From: Citrobacter sp. 18056
GTDB taxonomy: Bacteria; Pseudomonadota; Gammaproteobacteria; Enterobacterales; Enterobacteriaceae
Assembly: GCA_902706235.1 (NCBI GenBank)
Contig: CACSJR010000008.1
Coordinates: 124,001-188,000, forward strand
Direction: 5' to 3'
Length of the DNA: 64,000 nt
Under the pieces are notes generated by a model. It was not told the DNA's origin and ran no database searches. It was given only the letters and a program-made list of their open reading frames with translations. A program made the position numbers and the translations under genes. Shown one piece after another: positions 39,793 to 50,474 of this stretch (the first letter of the stretch is position 1; each line of letters starts with the position of its first letter).

Positions 39793-40452
39793 TCATTTCA
39801 CGATAGTTTTGACACCTTCGGCGGTACCAATCAGCGCCACATCCGCGCCACGGTTGGCGAACAGGCCGACGGTGACCACGCCAGGAATCGCGTTAATCGC
39901 GTTTTCCAGCGCAATCGCATCCAGAATTTCCAGGCCGTGCACATCAAGGATAACGTTGCCGTTATCGGTCACCACGTTCTGACGATATTCCGGGCGGCCG
40001 CCCAGTTTCACCAGCTGACGAGCCACCGCACTGCGTGCCATCGGGATAACTTCCACCGGCAACGGGAAATTACCGAGGATAGCCACCTGTTTGGAGGAAT
40101 CGGCAATGCAGATAAACTTGTCGGCAACGGAGGCGATGATTTTCTCGCGAGTCAGCGCCGCGCCACCGCCTTTGATCATCTGCATGTTTCCGTTAATCTC
40201 ATCAGCACCATCAACGTAGACGCCCAGGCTGTCCACTTCGTTGAGATCAAACACGTGAATACCTAAGCTTTTCAGCTTTTCGGTAGAAGCGTCTGAGCTG
40301 GAAACGGCACCTTCAATCTGGCCTTTCATGGTACCCAGTGCGTCAATAAAGTGCGCGGCGGTCGAGCCCGTGCCAACACCGACGATAGTTCCCGGTTGTA
40401 CATATTGAAGTGCTGCCCAGCCAACTGCTTTTTTCAGTTCATCCTGCGTCAT
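39793..40452 (-). CDS. rpiA: ribose-5-phosphate isomerase A
   Basis: This is 219 residues from ATG at 40452 ([15 protein letters not shown]). It interconverts ribose-5-phosphate and ribulose-5-phosphate. Motifs: [16 protein letters not shown] (phosphate loop), YVDGADEIN (catalytic Asp and Glu region) and [12 protein letters not shown] (Lys). Divergent from argP with about 160 bases of shared upstream DNA. Confidence 0.97.
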   Translation of the reverse strand: MTQDELKKAVGWAALQYVQPGTIVGVGTGSTAAHFIDALGTMKGQIEGAVSSSDASTEKLKSLGIHVFDLNEVDSLGVYVDGADEINGNMQMIKGGGAALTREKIIASVADKFICIADSSKQVAILGNFPLPVEVIPMARSAVARQLVKLGGRPEYRQNVVTDNGNVILDVHGLEILDAIALENAINAIPGVVTVGLFANRGADVALIGTAEGVKTIVK

Positions 40453-40612
40453 GATTTTTGCCTGTGATGTGATGGGATGCCGCGCATTATAGATCATTCA
40501 CCCCAGATATGTCCTTGCAGACGCCAGGTGTTGCGGCCCCAATTTGGTCCTGTATCTAACGTAAATTTATGTCATAGTGCGGATAACACAAGATGAGGAG
40601 TCAGTCAGAGCA

Positions 40613-41506
40613 ATGAAACGTCCGGACTACAGAACACTACAGGCATTGGATGCGGTTATTCGGGAACGCGGGTTTGAACGCGCCGCACAAAAGCTGTGTA
40701 TTACCCAGTCCGCCGTCTCTCAGCGAATCAAACAGCTGGAAAACATGTTCGGCCAGCCTTTACTGGTGCGAAGCGTGCCTCCTCGTCCGACCGAGCAAGG
40801 GCAGAAACTACTGGCGCTGCTGCGTCAGGTTGAGCTGCTAGAAGAAGAGTGGCTGGGCGATGAGCAAACCGGCTCCACGCCGCTGCTGCTGTCGCTGGCG
40901 GTCAACGCCGACAGTCTGGCAACCTGGCTGCTGCCCGCACTGTCTGCGGTGCTGTCTGATTCACCGATTCGTCTGAACCTTCAGGTTGAAGATGAAACAC
41001 GTACGCAGGAACGTCTGCGTCGTGGTGAAGTGGTGGGTGCGGTCAGTATCCAGCCACAGGCGCTGCCAAGTTGCCTGGTCGATCAGCTCGGTGCGCTCGA
41101 TTATCTTTTCGTCGCGTCAAAGTCATTTGCGCAACGCTACTTCCCCAACGGCGTAACGCGCTCTGCCCTGCTGAAAGCACCCGTGGTGGCGTTTGACCAT
41201 CTCGATGATATGCATCAGGCCTTTTTGCAGCAGAATTTCGATCTGCCGCCGGGCAGCGTACCGTGCCATATCGTCAACTCGTCGGAAGCCTTCGTGCAGC
41301 TGGCGCGCCAGGGCACCACCTGCTGTATGATCCCGCATCTGCAAATCGAGCGTGAGCTGGACAGCGGTGAACTTATTAACCTGACGCCGGGCCTGTTCCA
41401 GCGCCGGATGCTGTACTGGCACCGCTTTGCGCCAGAAAGCCGCATGATGCGCAGGGTAACCGATGCCCTGCTGGAGTACGGCCATAAAGTTCTCCGCCAG
41501 GATTGA
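40613..41506 (+). CDS. argP: LysR-type regulator ArgP (IciA)
   Basis: This is 297 residues from ATG at 40613 ([16 protein letters not shown]). N-terminal LysR HTH ([20 protein letters not shown]), then the effector domain. ArgP controls argO, lysine genes and others in response to Arg and Lys. The proposed target argO lies 1 kb downstream. Upstream in-frame codons to 40577 are not conserved in E. coli. Confidence 0.96.
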   Translation: MKRPDYRTLQALDAVIRERGFERAAQKLCITQSAVSQRIKQLENMFGQPLLVRSVPPRPTEQGQKLLALLRQVELLEEEWLGDEQTGSTPLLLSLAVNADSLATWLLPALSAVLSDSPIRLNLQVEDETRTQERLRRGEVVGAVSIQPQALPSCLVDQLGALDYLFVASKSFAQRYFPNGVTRSALLKAPVVAFDHLDDMHQAFLQQNFDLPPGSVPCHIVNSSEAFVQLARQGTTCCMIPHLQIERELDSGELINLTPGLFQRRMLYWHRFAPESRMMRRVTDALLEYGHKVLRQD

Positions 41507-41508
41507 TC

Positions 41509-41536
41509 AAAAACGCCGGGTTTCCCCGGCGTTTTC
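41509..41536 (+). terminator. argP terminator
   Basis: AAAACGCCGGG, a short loop, then CCCGGCGTTTT; a strong G/C stem with flanking A and T runs, just after the argP stop. Confidence 0.85.
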
Positions 41537-41556
41537 ATTTATAACACTACGGCTTT

Positions 41557-42300
41557 TTATTCCGCTTTATTCTGCGGTTCAGCCTGCGTCGGTTCGAGCT
41601 GGAAGACAACGTCTACCTGATCGTCGAACTGAATAGTTGGCTGTTCGTAGGTTTCCTGCGCGGAAGGTGCAGCGGCTGCATCGGCCTTCATCATGCGAAC
41701 CATTGGGCTCGGCTGATAGTTAGACACGTGATAGCGCACGCTATAGACCGGACCGAGTTTGGCGTTAAAGCCGGAGGCCAGCTCTTTTGCCTGATGCACA
41801 GCATCGTCAATCGCCGCTTTACGGGCTTTATCTTTGTACTCTTCCGGTTGCGCAACGCCAAGCGATACGGAGCGGATTTCATTCAGACCCGCTTTCAGCG
41901 CGCCGTCCAACAGCGAATTGAGCTTATCCAACTGACGCAGCGTGACTTCAACGGTACGCACCGCGCGGTATCCTTTCAGAATGCTTTTGCCGTTCTGATA
42001 GTCATAATCCGGCTGAGTACGGAGGTTGGCAGAACTGATGTCTTTTTTAGCGACATCGTTTTTCTCAAGGAAAGAGAGATACTGGGCTACGCGATCGTCG
42101 GCCTGTTTCTTCGCCGTTGCAGCATCTTTTGCCGCCACGTTGACTTCAATCGCCAGAGTCGCGATATCAGGCGCTGCGTCTACGCTTGCCGTTCCGGAGG
42201 TCACAATGTGCGGTCCATCTGGCAACTCATTTGCCTGTACCGACATCGCACCGAATCCCACTAATGCCGCCAGGGCCATCACTTTAAACTTCACTGTCAT
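41557..42300 (-). CDS. yggE: SIMPL-domain periplasmic protein YggE
   Basis: This is a 247-residue protein with a signal peptide (KVMALAALVGFGAMSVQA, cut before NELPDG) and a SIMPL/DUF541 domain (IVTSGTASVDAAPDIATLAI to VRMMKADAAA). In E. coli it is linked with reduced oxidative stress; the mechanism is unknown. Lies between argP and argO as in E. coli. Confidence 0.94.
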   Translation of the reverse strand: MTVKFKVMALAALVGFGAMSVQANELPDGPHIVTSGTASVDAAPDIATLAIEVNVAAKDAATAKKQADDRVAQYLSFLEKNDVAKKDISSANLRTQPDYDYQNGKSILKGYRAVRTVEVTLRQLDKLNSLLDGALKAGLNEIRSVSLGVAQPEEYKDKARKAAIDDAVHQAKELASGFNAKLGPVYSVRYHVSNYQPSPMVRMMKADAAAAPSAQETYEQPTIQFDDQVDVVFQLEPTQAEPQNKAE

Positions 42301-42384
42301 TCCTCCTTGTTACGTCTTGACCCCAAAACAGGGCGCATGCCTGCAAGCTTAGCTTCTGAGGCCTGAATGTCCATAAGACAAGCC

Positions 42385-43020
42385 TTAGTTGAACAAGGCG
42401 TGAACATGGGAGATGCCATCTTTCGCCAGCTGGAAAGCGATAAACCACATCACCAGGCCGACCAGGATATTAATGGTGCGCTGCGCTTTGGCAGTGCGTA
42501 AACGCGGGGCCAGCCAGGCGGCGAGCAGTGCCAGACCAAAGAACCACAGGAAAGACGCACTCACGGTGCCAAGCGCGAACCAGCGTTTTGGCTCTGCGCC
42601 CAACTGCCCGCCGAGGCTACCGAGCACAACGAAGGTGTCCAGATAAACGTGCGGATTAAGCCAGGTGACCGCCAGCATAGTGGCAATAATCTTCCAGCGG
42701 CCCTGCTTCATCACTTCCGCGGTCGCCAGTTCCAGATTGCTGCCCATCGCCGTTTTCAGCGCGCCAAATCCGTACCATAACAGGAACGCAACGCCGCCCC
42801 AGGTGACGAACGCCAGCAGCCACGGCGACTGCATCAGTAACGCGCTGCCGCCAAACACGCCGGCGCATATCAATACCAAATCACTGACCGCACAAAGGAA
42901 GGCAATCATGATGTGATACTGACGGCGAATCCCCTGGTTCATGACAAACGCATTCTGCGGGCCAAGAGGAAGGATCATGGCCGCACCGAGGACAAGCCCC
43001 TGAATATAATAAGATAACAC
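42385..43020 (-). CDS. argO: arginine exporter ArgO
   Basis: This is 211 residues from GTG at 43020 ([20 protein letters not shown]), the start and length used in E. coli; an earlier GTG at 43035 adds five residues. LysE family exporter with about six membrane segments, including [17 protein letters not shown], the conserved LysE motif. Exports Arg and the toxic analogue canavanine. Activated by ArgP in E. coli. The upstream region is shared with a divergent binding protein gene. Confidence 0.95.
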   Translation of the reverse strand: MLSYYIQGLVLGAAMILPLGPQNAFVMNQGIRRQYHIMIAFLCAVSDLVLICAGVFGGSALLMQSPWLLAFVTWGGVAFLLWYGFGALKTAMGSNLELATAEVMKQGRWKIIATMLAVTWLNPHVYLDTFVVLGSLGGQLGAEPKRWFALGTVSASFLWFFGLALLAAWLAPRLRTAKAQRTINILVGLVMWFIAFQLAKDGISHVHALFN

Positions 43021-43224
43021 GATAGTTTTTCTCACGAATGTTCGTTAATGACGAGACTATAGCGCGCGCTCTTCATTAGCTGAAATGGATAATACTAATA
43101 CTATATTAATATAACTAATAATACGAACTCCTTGCGCAAATGCATATTCATGCATCAGGCGTGAGTTATACTGCATATTGTATTTTCCTGGTGACTTTCC
43201 CTTTCACTTGTTCAAGGACAGATC

Positions 43225-44271
43225 ATGAAATTAAAGCCGTTTTTAGTCCAGAGCGTTGCCCTCGCTCTGCTCATTTCGATATCGCCGGTTCAGGCGGAAA
43301 CCGTATTGCGCTACACCGATCACGAACCGCTCAGCAACATGCGTACCAAAGTGATTAAAGACGTTTTCTTTGCCGCCATCGCTGAGGAGTCACACGGGCG
43401 GCTGCGCGTGGAAGATCACTGGAACGGCGAGCTCTCGGTCAGCTATGACGCGCTGAAAACGGTCAGCGAAGGGAGAGTCGCGGATATGGGCATCGTGGTA
43501 CCGGAATACACCGCCGAGCAATTACCGCTACATCAGATCTTCAAAAGCTTCCCGCTGGGGCCAGACAACGGCGACGCACAGGTGGAATTCTTCCATAACG
43601 TGTTCCGTGATTTACCGCAGTTTTCCGCTGAGCTTGCCGCCAATAACCTGGTGAACCTGCAATTTTTCCTCGGCTATCCAGCGGCGTTTTTCTCAACCAG
43701 TCCTTTGCTGAAATACGACAATCTGAAAGACACCACCTGGCGCACCGCAAGTTTCTGGCATCAGGCGTATCTGGAAAATGCAGGGGCGAAGGTCGTCAAA
43801 ATGCCATGGAATGCGCAAATCACCGACGCATTGCGTAACGGAACGCTGAGCGGCCTGCTGGTTAATCTGGACAGCGGCGATGACATTCACGCCTGGCAGG
43901 CGGCGAAGGAAGTTCGCGTTTCGCCGCGTCTGTGGCTGGGACATGTTTATCTGCTAGTGATGAATAAAACGCGCTGGGAAAACCTGTCAGAAGACGATAA
44001 AGCCGCCATTCGTCGGGCTGCTGCGCGCACAGAGAAAACGCTGGGCGTGACGCTCGACACCAGCCTGAAACAGATGACTCAGAACATGAGTCAGCAAGGC
44101 GCGCATGTTCGGACGCTGACCCCGCAGGAGCTGAACACCTGGCAGCGCACCAGCCGTTATCAGGCCGTTCAGGCCGATTGGGTGAAGAAGCAGGAAGCCA
44201 ACGGTGTCGCCAACGCGGGCGAAACGCTGAACGCGGTGGCAAAGCAGCTTCATGTGATAACCAAAGAATGA
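43225..44271 (+). CDS. orphan TRAP-type (DctP-like) substrate-binding protein
   Basis: This is a 348-residue exported protein, with a signal peptide (QSVALALLISISPVQA, cleaved before ETVLRY). The DctP/TRAP pattern includes LRVEDHWNGELSVSYDALKT, VADMGIVVPEYTAEQLP and LGHVYLLVMNKTRWENLS. TRAP systems need DctQ and DctM membrane subunits; none is found in the window, so it is an orphan and may work with a distant transporter or have another role. In E. coli K-12 nothing lies between argO and mscS. The ligand is unknown. Confidence 0.85.
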   Translation: MKLKPFLVQSVALALLISISPVQAETVLRYTDHEPLSNMRTKVIKDVFFAAIAEESHGRLRVEDHWNGELSVSYDALKTVSEGRVADMGIVVPEYTAEQLPLHQIFKSFPLGPDNGDAQVEFFHNVFRDLPQFSAELAANNLVNLQFFLGYPAAFFSTSPLLKYDNLKDTTWRTASFWHQAYLENAGAKVVKMPWNAQITDALRNGTLSGLLVNLDSGDDIHAWQAAKEVRVSPRLWLGHVYLLVMNKTRWENLSEDDKAAIRRAAARTEKTLGVTLDTSLKQMTQNMSQQGAHVRTLTPQELNTWQRTSRYQAVQADWVKKQEANGVANAGETLNAVAKQLHVITKE

Positions 44272-44278
44272 TGTAAAA

Positions 44279-44461
44279 AAGCCCGCTCGCGGCGGGCTTC
44301 AGACTGATGACAAACCTAAAACGTTTGAGAGTCGAACCGATCGCACCAGATAAAAAACAAGGAAAATCAATTCATTGATTTTCGGCTGATCACCACAAAG
44401 AAGGAAAAACCACGCTTTTTCCTTCTTTGTCAGCACTCTCAAGCCCGCTCGCGGCGGGCTT
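44279..44461 (-). terminator. duplicated terminators and internal hairpins between dctP-like gene and mscS
   Basis: A 21-base stem-loop (AAGCCCGC, TCGCG, GCGGGCTT) is present identically at 44279-44299 and 44441-44461. Between them lie a perfect 9-bp hairpin (44362-44383) and a 15-bp stem with a 3-base loop (44396-44429). On the minus strand the left copy is followed by a T-run, giving a proper mscS-side terminator. The hairpins between may belong to a 3' untranslated region or a small RNA. Confidence 0.6.
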
Positions 44462-44482
44462 GCGTTCAGTAATGAGCCGAAA

Positions 44483-45346
44483 TTACGCGGCTTCTGATTG
44501 CTCTTTCACGCGTTTGAAATTCACATCCATCTGCGGATACGGGAAGCTGATGCCGTTGGCATCGAAGTCACGCTTCACACGCTCAAGCACATCCCAGTAC
44601 ACGTTTTGCAGGTCGCCACTTTTGCTCCAGGCACGAACCACAAAATTAATGGATGAAGGCCCTAACTCGTTCAGACGCACGGTGATGTCACGATCTTTCA
44701 GGATGCGCTCATCGGACTCAACGATATTGGTCAGCAGCTGCTTCACCTTATCGATATCGGAATCATACGCCACGCCAATAATGAATTCGTTACGACGCAC
44801 CGGCTCGCGGGAGAAGTTGATGATGTTCCCGGCGATGATTTTACCGTTCGGGATAACTACGATTTTGCCGTCGATGGTGCGCATGGTGGTGGAGAAAATC
44901 TGCACATTGAGCACGGTACCGGCCACGCCGCCGAGATCAACATATTCACCCGCACGGAACGGACGGAACATCACCAGCAGCACGCCAGCCGCCAGGTTGG
45001 AAAGTGAGCCTTGCAGCGCCAGGCCGACAGCCAAACCTGCGGCACCGAGGACGGCAATAACCGATGCGGTCTGCACGCCGACGCGACCGAGCGCGGCTAT
45101 CAGGGTGAAGGCAATAATTGCATAGCGCAGCATTGCTGACAAGAAGTCAGCCACAGTGGCATCAATCTGACGCGCGCGCATCACACGGTTAACGGCATTC
45201 GAGACCAGTCGGGCGATAATCATCCCGATGACGATAATGGCGATAGCCGCGACGATATTCACCGCATAGCTCAGCAGCAACGCCTGGTTGCGTACCAGCC
45301 ATGAGCCTGCGTGGTTTATACTGTCGACAACGTTCAAATCTTCCAT
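44483..45346 (-). CDS. mscS: small-conductance mechanosensitive channel
   Basis: This is a 287-residue homoheptameric channel that opens under membrane tension. Three membrane segments ([38 protein letters not shown]; and the pore helix [20 protein letters not shown]) are followed by the beta and alpha-beta vestibule ([20 protein letters not shown]). Length one residue more than in E. coli. Confidence 0.96.
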   Translation of the reverse strand: MEDLNVVDSINHAGSWLVRNQALLLSYAVNIVAAIAIIVIGMIIARLVSNAVNRVMRARQIDATVADFLSAMLRYAIIAFTLIAALGRVGVQTASVIAVLGAAGLAVGLALQGSLSNLAAGVLLVMFRPFRAGEYVDLGGVAGTVLNVQIFSTTMRTIDGKIVVIPNGKIIAGNIINFSREPVRRNEFIIGVAYDSDIDKVKQLLTNIVESDERILKDRDITVRLNELGPSSINFVVRAWSKSGDLQNVYWDVLERVKRDFDANGISFPYPQMDVNFKRVKEQSEAA

Positions 45347-45486
45347 CTGATAATCCTTATAGCTACCCTAACGGGGAATAAAACTCGACGAATCTGCAAA
45401 CAGGCAGTCCGTTAAGGGTAAACAAGAATTGTCGGTTTTGCCAAGTAGTTCACAGAATTAAGCAAAATTATCCTATTGAAAAGGCA

Positions 45487-45514
45487 ATAAAAAAGCCCGC
45501 TAAATAGCGGGCTT
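45487..45514 (-). terminator. fbaA terminator
   Basis: AAGCCCGC, six-base loop, GCGGGCTT followed on the minus strand by TTTTATTG. It ends the epd-pgk-fbaA unit, 25 bases after the fbaA stop. Confidence 0.85.
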
Positions 45515-45538
45515 AGGGTAGAAATCAGCTTTCAAAAA

Positions 45539-46618
45539 TTACAGAACGTCAACCGCGTTCAGTTCTTTGAATGCCTGCTCCAGACGAGTAATCATAGAGG
45601 TCTGAGCAGCACGCAGCCATACGCGTGGATCGTAGTATTTCTTGTTCGGCTGGTCATCGCCTTTCGGGTTGCCCAGCTGACCCTGCAGGTAAGCTTCGTT
45701 TTCTTTGTAATAGTTCAGGATACCTTCCCAGGTTGCCCACTGGGTATCGGTATCGATGTTCATTTTGATTACACCGTAGCTTACGGAGTCTTTGATTTCC
45801 TGAGCAGAAGAACCGGAACCGCCGTGGAAGACGAAGTTCAGGCTGTTGTGCGGCAGGTTGTGTTTCTTGGACACGAATTCCTGAGAATCACGCAGGATAG
45901 TCGGGGTCAGAACCACGTTACCTGGCTTGTACACACCGTGCACGTTACCGAAGGAAGCAGCGATGGTGAAACGTGGGCTGATTGCGTTCAGTTTGGTGTA
46001 CGCGTAGTCAACGTCTTCTGGCTGAGTGTACAGAGCGGATGCGTCCATATGGCTGTTATCAACGCCATCTTCTTCACCGCCGGTGCAGCCCAGTTCGATT
46101 TCCAGAGTCATGTCCATTTTGGCCATGCGCGCCAGGTATTTGGAGCAGATCTCGATGTTCTCTTCCAGAGACTCTTCGGACAGGTCGATCATGTGGGAAG
46201 AGAACAGGGGTTTACCGGTAGCAGCGAAGTGTTTTTCGCCCGCGTCCAGCAGACCGTCGATCCACGGCAGCAGTTTCTTCGCGCAGTGGTCAGTGTGCAG
46301 GATAACCGGAACACCGTAGTGCTCAGCCATCTGATGAACATGGTGTGCACCAGAGATAGCACCCAGGATAGCAGCACCCTGAGGAACGTCAGTTTTCACG
46401 CCTTTACCTGCGATGAACGCAGCGCCACCGTTGGAGAACTGAACGATAACAGGTGCTTTAGCTTTTGCAGCAGTTTCCAGTACGGCGTTGATGGAGTCGG
46501 TACCCACACAGTTGACCGCTGGCAGTGCAAAGTTGTTCTCTTTTGCTACCTGGAAAACTTTCTGTACGTCATCACCGGTGATAACACCTGGTTTTACGAA
46601 ATCAAAAATCTTAGACAT
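45539..46618 (-). CDS. fbaA: class II fructose-bisphosphate aldolase
   Basis: This is 359 residues from ATG at 46618 (MSKIFDFVKPGVITG). Zn-dependent glycolytic aldolase. Zn ligands and catalytic residues in VILHTDHCAKKLLPW (His and Asp), NVHGVYKPGN (His) and VFHGGSGSSAQEI (His). Last gene of the epd-pgk-fbaA cluster. Confidence 0.97.
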   Translation of the reverse strand: MSKIFDFVKPGVITGDDVQKVFQVAKENNFALPAVNCVGTDSINAVLETAAKAKAPVIVQFSNGGAAFIAGKGVKTDVPQGAAILGAISGAHHVHQMAEHYGVPVILHTDHCAKKLLPWIDGLLDAGEKHFAATGKPLFSSHMIDLSEESLEENIEICSKYLARMAKMDMTLEIELGCTGGEEDGVDNSHMDASALYTQPEDVDYAYTKLNAISPRFTIAASFGNVHGVYKPGNVVLTPTILRDSQEFVSKKHNLPHNSLNFVFHGGSGSSAQEIKDSVSYGVIKMNIDTDTQWATWEGILNYYKENEAYLQGQLGNPKGDDQPNKKYYDPRVWLRAAQTSMITRLEQAFKELNAVDVL

Positions 46619-46694
46619 GATTGTTTGTCCTGTATCGTCGGCATTTAGAAAAAACGTTTGTGCCACCGAAGGTGTTACGGTGGCAAAAAATCAA

Positions 46695-46715
46695 CGGGCA
46701 GGTTAACCCTGCCCG
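46695..46715 (-). terminator. hairpin between pgk and fbaA
   Basis: CGGGCAGG, loop, CCTGCCCG, followed on the minus strand by TTGATTTTTT. Probably gives partial termination after pgk. Confidence 0.6.
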
Positions 46716-46721
46716 GAATCA

Positions 46722-47885
46722 TTACTTCTTAGCGCGCTCTTCGAGCATCGCTACTGCTGGCAGCACTTTGCCTTCCACGAATTCGAGGAATGCGCCACCG
46801 CCAGTGGAGATGTAGGAGATCTTGTCGGAGATACCGAACAGGTCGATTGCCGCCAGAGTGTCGCCGCCGCCTGCGATGGAGAACGCTTCGCTATCGGCGA
46901 TGGCGTTAGCCACAATTTCAGTACCTTTACGGAAGTTCGGGAACTCGAACACGCCAACCGGGCCGTTCCACAGAATCGTTTTAGCGTTTTTCAGGATATC
47001 AGCCAGTTTCTGTGCAGAAACGTCGCCCAGGTCCAGAATCTGCTCTTCATCTTTGATGTCGTTAACAGATTTCAGGGTTGCTGGTGCAGTTTCGGAGAAC
47101 TCAGTCGCCACGCGAACGTCAGTCGGAACCGGGATATCGCAGGTGGTCAGCAGACGTTTTGCTTCGTCAACCAGGTCAGCTTCGTACAGGGATTTGCCCA
47201 CGTTGTGGCCCTGAGCGGCAACGAAGGTGTTGGCGATGCCACCACCGACGATCAGCTGGTCAGCGATTTTGGACAGAGAATCCAGAACGGTCAGTTTGGT
47301 GGAAACTTTAGAACCACCAACGATAGCAACCATTGGGCGAGCTGGGTTACCCAGTGCTTTACCCAGTGCGTCCAGTTCTGCTGCCAGCAGCGGGCCTGCA
47401 CACGCGACGTCAGCAAATTTGCCGATACCGTGGGTGGAAGCCTGTGCACGGTGTGCAGTACCGAATGCGTCCATCACGAATACGTCACACAGCGCAGCGT
47501 ATTTCTTAGACAGCGCTTCGTCGTCTTTTTTCTCGCCTTTGTTAAAGCGAACGTTTTCCAGAACCACCAGTTCACCGGCAGCAATTTCAACGCCGTCCAG
47601 GTAATCTTTTACCAGGCGAACCGGGTTAGATAATTTGTCTTTCAGGTAGTTAACTACCGGAAGCAGAGAGAATTCTTCGTTGTACTCGCCTTCGGTCGGA
47701 CGACCCAGGTGAGACGTCACCATCACTTTAGCGCCCTGTTTCAGAGCCATTTCGATGGTTGGCAGGGATGCACGAATACGCGCATCGCTGGTCACTTTTC
47801 CGTCTTTAACCGGAACGTTCAGATCGGCACGGATGAAAACGCGTTTACCAGCCAGATCCAGATCGGTCATCTTAATTACAGACAT
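46722..47885 (-). CDS. pgk: phosphoglycerate kinase
   Basis: This is a 387-residue two-domain glycolytic kinase. N-domain basic patch and substrate residues: [20 protein letters not shown] and [14 protein letters not shown]-domain nucleotide site: [18 protein letters not shown], and the final [13 protein letters not shown] with [10 protein letters not shown]. Same length as E. coli. Confidence 0.97.
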   Translation of the reverse strand: MSVIKMTDLDLAGKRVFIRADLNVPVKDGKVTSDARIRASLPTIEMALKQGAKVMVTSHLGRPTEGEYNEEFSLLPVVNYLKDKLSNPVRLVKDYLDGVEIAAGELVVLENVRFNKGEKKDDEALSKKYAALCDVFVMDAFGTAHRAQASTHGIGKFADVACAGPLLAAELDALGKALGNPARPMVAIVGGSKVSTKLTVLDSLSKIADQLIVGGGIANTFVAAQGHNVGKSLYEADLVDEAKRLLTTCDIPVPTDVRVATEFSETAPATLKSVNDIKDEEQILDLGDVSAQKLADILKNAKTILWNGPVGVFEFPNFRKGTEIVANAIADSEAFSIAGGGDTLAAIDLFGISDKISYISTGGGAFLEFVEGKVLPAVAMLEERAKK

Positions 47886-47932
47886 GGTGAATCCTCTCGT
47901 TGATTCTAAAGTTTTGCAGACGCGACAGCGCC

Positions 47933-48952
47933 TTACCTGAAACCTGTATTGGCCATCGCTAACGTGGTGTCGAGCATTCGGTTAGCGAAACCCCATTCAT
48001 TATCACACCAGACCAGGGTTTTGATCAGATGCGCACCGCTCACCCGCGTCTGCGTGCCATCGACAATGGCACTGTGCGGATCGTGGTTAAAATCTATTGA
48101 GACCAACGGTAATTCCGTATAGTCAACTATACCATGAAATGCCCCCAGCGCCGATTTTTGCAGCAACTGGTTGACTTCACACGCGTTTACCGGATGCTTC
48201 ACGGTCACGCTGAGGTCGATTGCGGTGACGTTAATCGTCGGCACGCGCACGGCAATGGCTTCAAATCGGTCATTAAACTGCGGGAAAATTCGGGTGATGC
48301 CAGCAGCCAGTTTAGTATCAACTGGAATAATCGACTGACTGGCTGCACGGGTACGACGCAGGTCCGGATGATACGCATCGATAACTTGCTGATCGTGCAT
48401 CGCCGAATGGATAGTTGTGACCGTTCCCGATTCAATACCCCAGGCATCGTCGAGCAATTTGATGACAGGAATAATGCAGTTGGTGGTGCAGGATGCGTTG
48501 GAGACAAGACGGTGGTCGCGTTGCAATTCGTGGTGATTGACACCGTAAACGACCGTTGCGTCGAGGTCGTTGCTGCCAGGATGTGAAAAGAGCACTTTCT
48601 TAGCGCCCGCCGCCAGATGCATTTCGCCATCGGCCCGGGTGCCATACACGCCGGTGCAATCGAGCACAACATCAACACCCAGTTCCCGCCACGGCAGCGC
48701 TTCCAGCGAAGGCTCGTGTAACAGGCGAATGACGTCATCACCGACGTAAAGCTGCTCTCGTTCCTGGCGAACATCCCAGGCAAAGCGGCCATGGCTGGTG
48801 TCATATTTCAACAAATGCGCGATGCCCGCAGCATCAGCCAGTTCGTTGATTGCCACTACGGTGATCTCCGCACGACGCCCGGATTCATATAAAGCACGAA
48901 CCACGTTACGTCCAATGCGACCGAAGCCATTAATCGCTACGCGTACGGTCAT
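47933..48952 (-). CDS. epd: erythrose-4-phosphate dehydrogenase
   Basis: This is 339 residues from ATG at 48952 ([16 protein letters not shown]). GAPDH homologue that oxidises erythrose-4-phosphate to 4-phosphoerythronate for pyridoxal phosphate synthesis. Active-site Cys in [16 protein letters not shown]. Upstream of pgk and fbaA on the same strand, as in E. coli. A Cra-like site lies about 120 bases upstream. Confidence 0.96.
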   Translation of the reverse strand: MTVRVAINGFGRIGRNVVRALYESGRRAEITVVAINELADAAGIAHLLKYDTSHGRFAWDVRQEREQLYVGDDVIRLLHEPSLEALPWRELGVDVVLDCTGVYGTRADGEMHLAAGAKKVLFSHPGSNDLDATVVYGVNHHELQRDHRLVSNASCTTNCIIPVIKLLDDAWGIESGTVTTIHSAMHDQQVIDAYHPDLRRTRAASQSIIPVDTKLAAGITRIFPQFNDRFEAIAVRVPTINVTAIDLSVTVKHPVNACEVNQLLQKSALGAFHGIVDYTELPLVSIDFNHDPHSAIVDGTQTRVSGAHLIKTLVWCDNEWGFANRMLDTTLAMANTGFR

Positions 48953-49073
48953 AGGTCTCCTGCAAGACTTTCCCTGAAGTGTGTGGCTGAGAGCGTAATC
49001 CAGCCTCACCAGGAAAGGAATCCTTGCTGTCGCAAACCGCGACTGATTGATTATTTGTCGAACATTTAATCGA

Positions 49074-49087
49074 CTGAAACGCTTCAG
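49074..49087. promoter_or_regulatory. probable Cra (FruR) site upstream of epd
   Basis: CTGAAACGCTTCAG is palindromic and close to the Cra operator consensus TGAAACGTTTCA. The epd-pgk-fbaA operon of E. coli is Cra-controlled, which supports the call. Confidence 0.5.
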
Positions 49088-49239
49088 CTAGAGTAAGCGA
49101 AACCTGGAATAAAGGGAATCCGTGACCCGCAACAGAAAACAGTTATCTGATCTACGTCACATTTTCCCATGCCCTTTTGCAGCGATTAAGAATAATTTAC
49201 CCCTGCATTTCGCTGAGCGCTATTCACTCACGCCCATAT

Positions 49240-49950
49240 TCAAACGAAACGATAGTCGCCTTCTTCGGTCATCGCCAGCGTCACGTCGGCAGGCACACTC
49301 TCACTGAGAACGCGGTCAACATTTGGTCCATCGGTACGTCGATAAAAAGCGATAGCGTCCTGCTTGCTCAGGCCGCCGGCTTGTTTTCTGGCAATCAGTC
49401 TCTGGCTCAACGCAGCCGCCGGGGCGGTGATGAAAATCGAGAAATCACAATATTCCCGCAGCTTGCACCAGTCGGCATCGTCGCGCAGCAACCAGTTACC
49501 TTCCACCACTACCAACGGCGCAGTCACCTGCAAGGCGTGCTCCTGCGGATCGTGCTTTTGCCGATCGTACTGGGGCCATGTGCCCTGCCCTTCACGGATT
49601 TGTTGCAGATTTCCCGCCAGCTTTGCGACGTCAAAGGTCTCTGGCGCGCCTTTATAGGGACGTAAACCTTCCGCGTCCAGCCAGTCGTTGTAGTGGTGAA
49701 AACCGTCCATCGGCAGCGTTTGCAGCGCCGGGAGTTCGGCGTCCTGTGCGGCGAGCCACGCCCAAAACGCCGTGAGCGTCGACTTTCCGGTACCCGGTGG
49801 CGCGCTCAGAAAAACAATCGTGCGTTGGTGCTGCGCGGCTGCGTGCAGTCTCGCCAGCCTTTGCAGCAGAGGTTTATGGACGGTTTCAATATCCTGTTCA
49901 CTAAAATGGGCAGTAACGTCAATCCCATTAATGGTCAGCATTATCTTCAC
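49240..49950 (-). CDS. yggC: P-loop kinase-like protein YggC
   Basis: This is a 236-residue nucleoside/pantothenate kinase-like NTPase: Walker A VFLSAPPGTGKSTLTAF near residue 50, and a downstream PLVVVEGNWLLRDDADW strand typical of the uridine kinase/PanK superfamily. Substrate unknown in E. coli. Overlaps the yggD stop by four bases, as last gene of the cmt-ygg operon. Confidence 0.93.
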   Translation of the reverse strand: MKIMLTINGIDVTAHFSEQDIETVHKPLLQRLARLHAAAQHQRTIVFLSAPPGTGKSTLTAFWAWLAAQDAELPALQTLPMDGFHHYNDWLDAEGLRPYKGAPETFDVAKLAGNLQQIREGQGTWPQYDRQKHDPQEHALQVTAPLVVVEGNWLLRDDADWCKLREYCDFSIFITAPAAALSQRLIARKQAGGLSKQDAIAFYRRTDGPNVDRVLSESVPADVTLAMTEEGDYRFV

Positions 49951-50456
49951 GGCGTTAATTCCTTGAGAATTGCCGTTACTGCGAGGGCCAACGCGGTTTT
50001 GATAATCCCGATGAAGCGACTTTCCGAGTACAACGCGAAATCGGCAAACTTCATGCCCTTCAGAGCGTCATACATCGGGGTGTTATCGGTTATCGCATTC
50101 ACGTTACAGATAAAGTCCCAGGTCAACTCATCGGTAAAACCCGGGGCGTTATCCTGCCCGCTCAGAAACTGATGGAACTGGGAAAAATGGGTGATATCGG
50201 CGTACAGCCATTTATCCATTTTTCCCAGCGCATAGATCAGGCGGAGCGCCACATCGAGGTCATCGAGCGGCCCGCTTTGCGCAAGTAACGGTTTCACTGC
50301 ATATTCCACAATTTCCTCATCGTTGTTGACGAATAACGACGGCAGAAAACGCTTAATTGCCTGCAGCAAAATCGCATTCGCAGCGGCCATAAAGGCAGGC
50401 AAAGTTTCCTGAGCGTTCAGTTGCTCAAGGACGTCATCTTCGGTCAGTACGGTCAT
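49947..50456 (-). CDS. yggD: MltR-family protein YggD (fumarase E)
   Basis: This is a 169-residue MltR-like protein (homologous to the mannitol repressor MtlR). Helical, with PLLAQSGPLDDLDVALRLIY as the conserved segment. E. coli YggD was proposed to be a fumarase (FumE). Its position beside a mannitol-type PTS rather fits a regulatory ancestry. Ribosome-binding site present before ATG 50456. Confidence 0.9.
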   Translation of the reverse strand: MTVLTEDDVLEQLNAQETLPAFMAAANAILLQAIKRFLPSLFVNNDEEIVEYAVKPLLAQSGPLDDLDVALRLIYALGKMDKWLYADITHFSQFHQFLSGQDNAPGFTDELTWDFICNVNAITDNTPMYDALKGMKFADFALYSESRFIGIIKTALALAVTAILKELTP

Positions 50457-50474
50457 TCGTCTCTCGATAAATCA

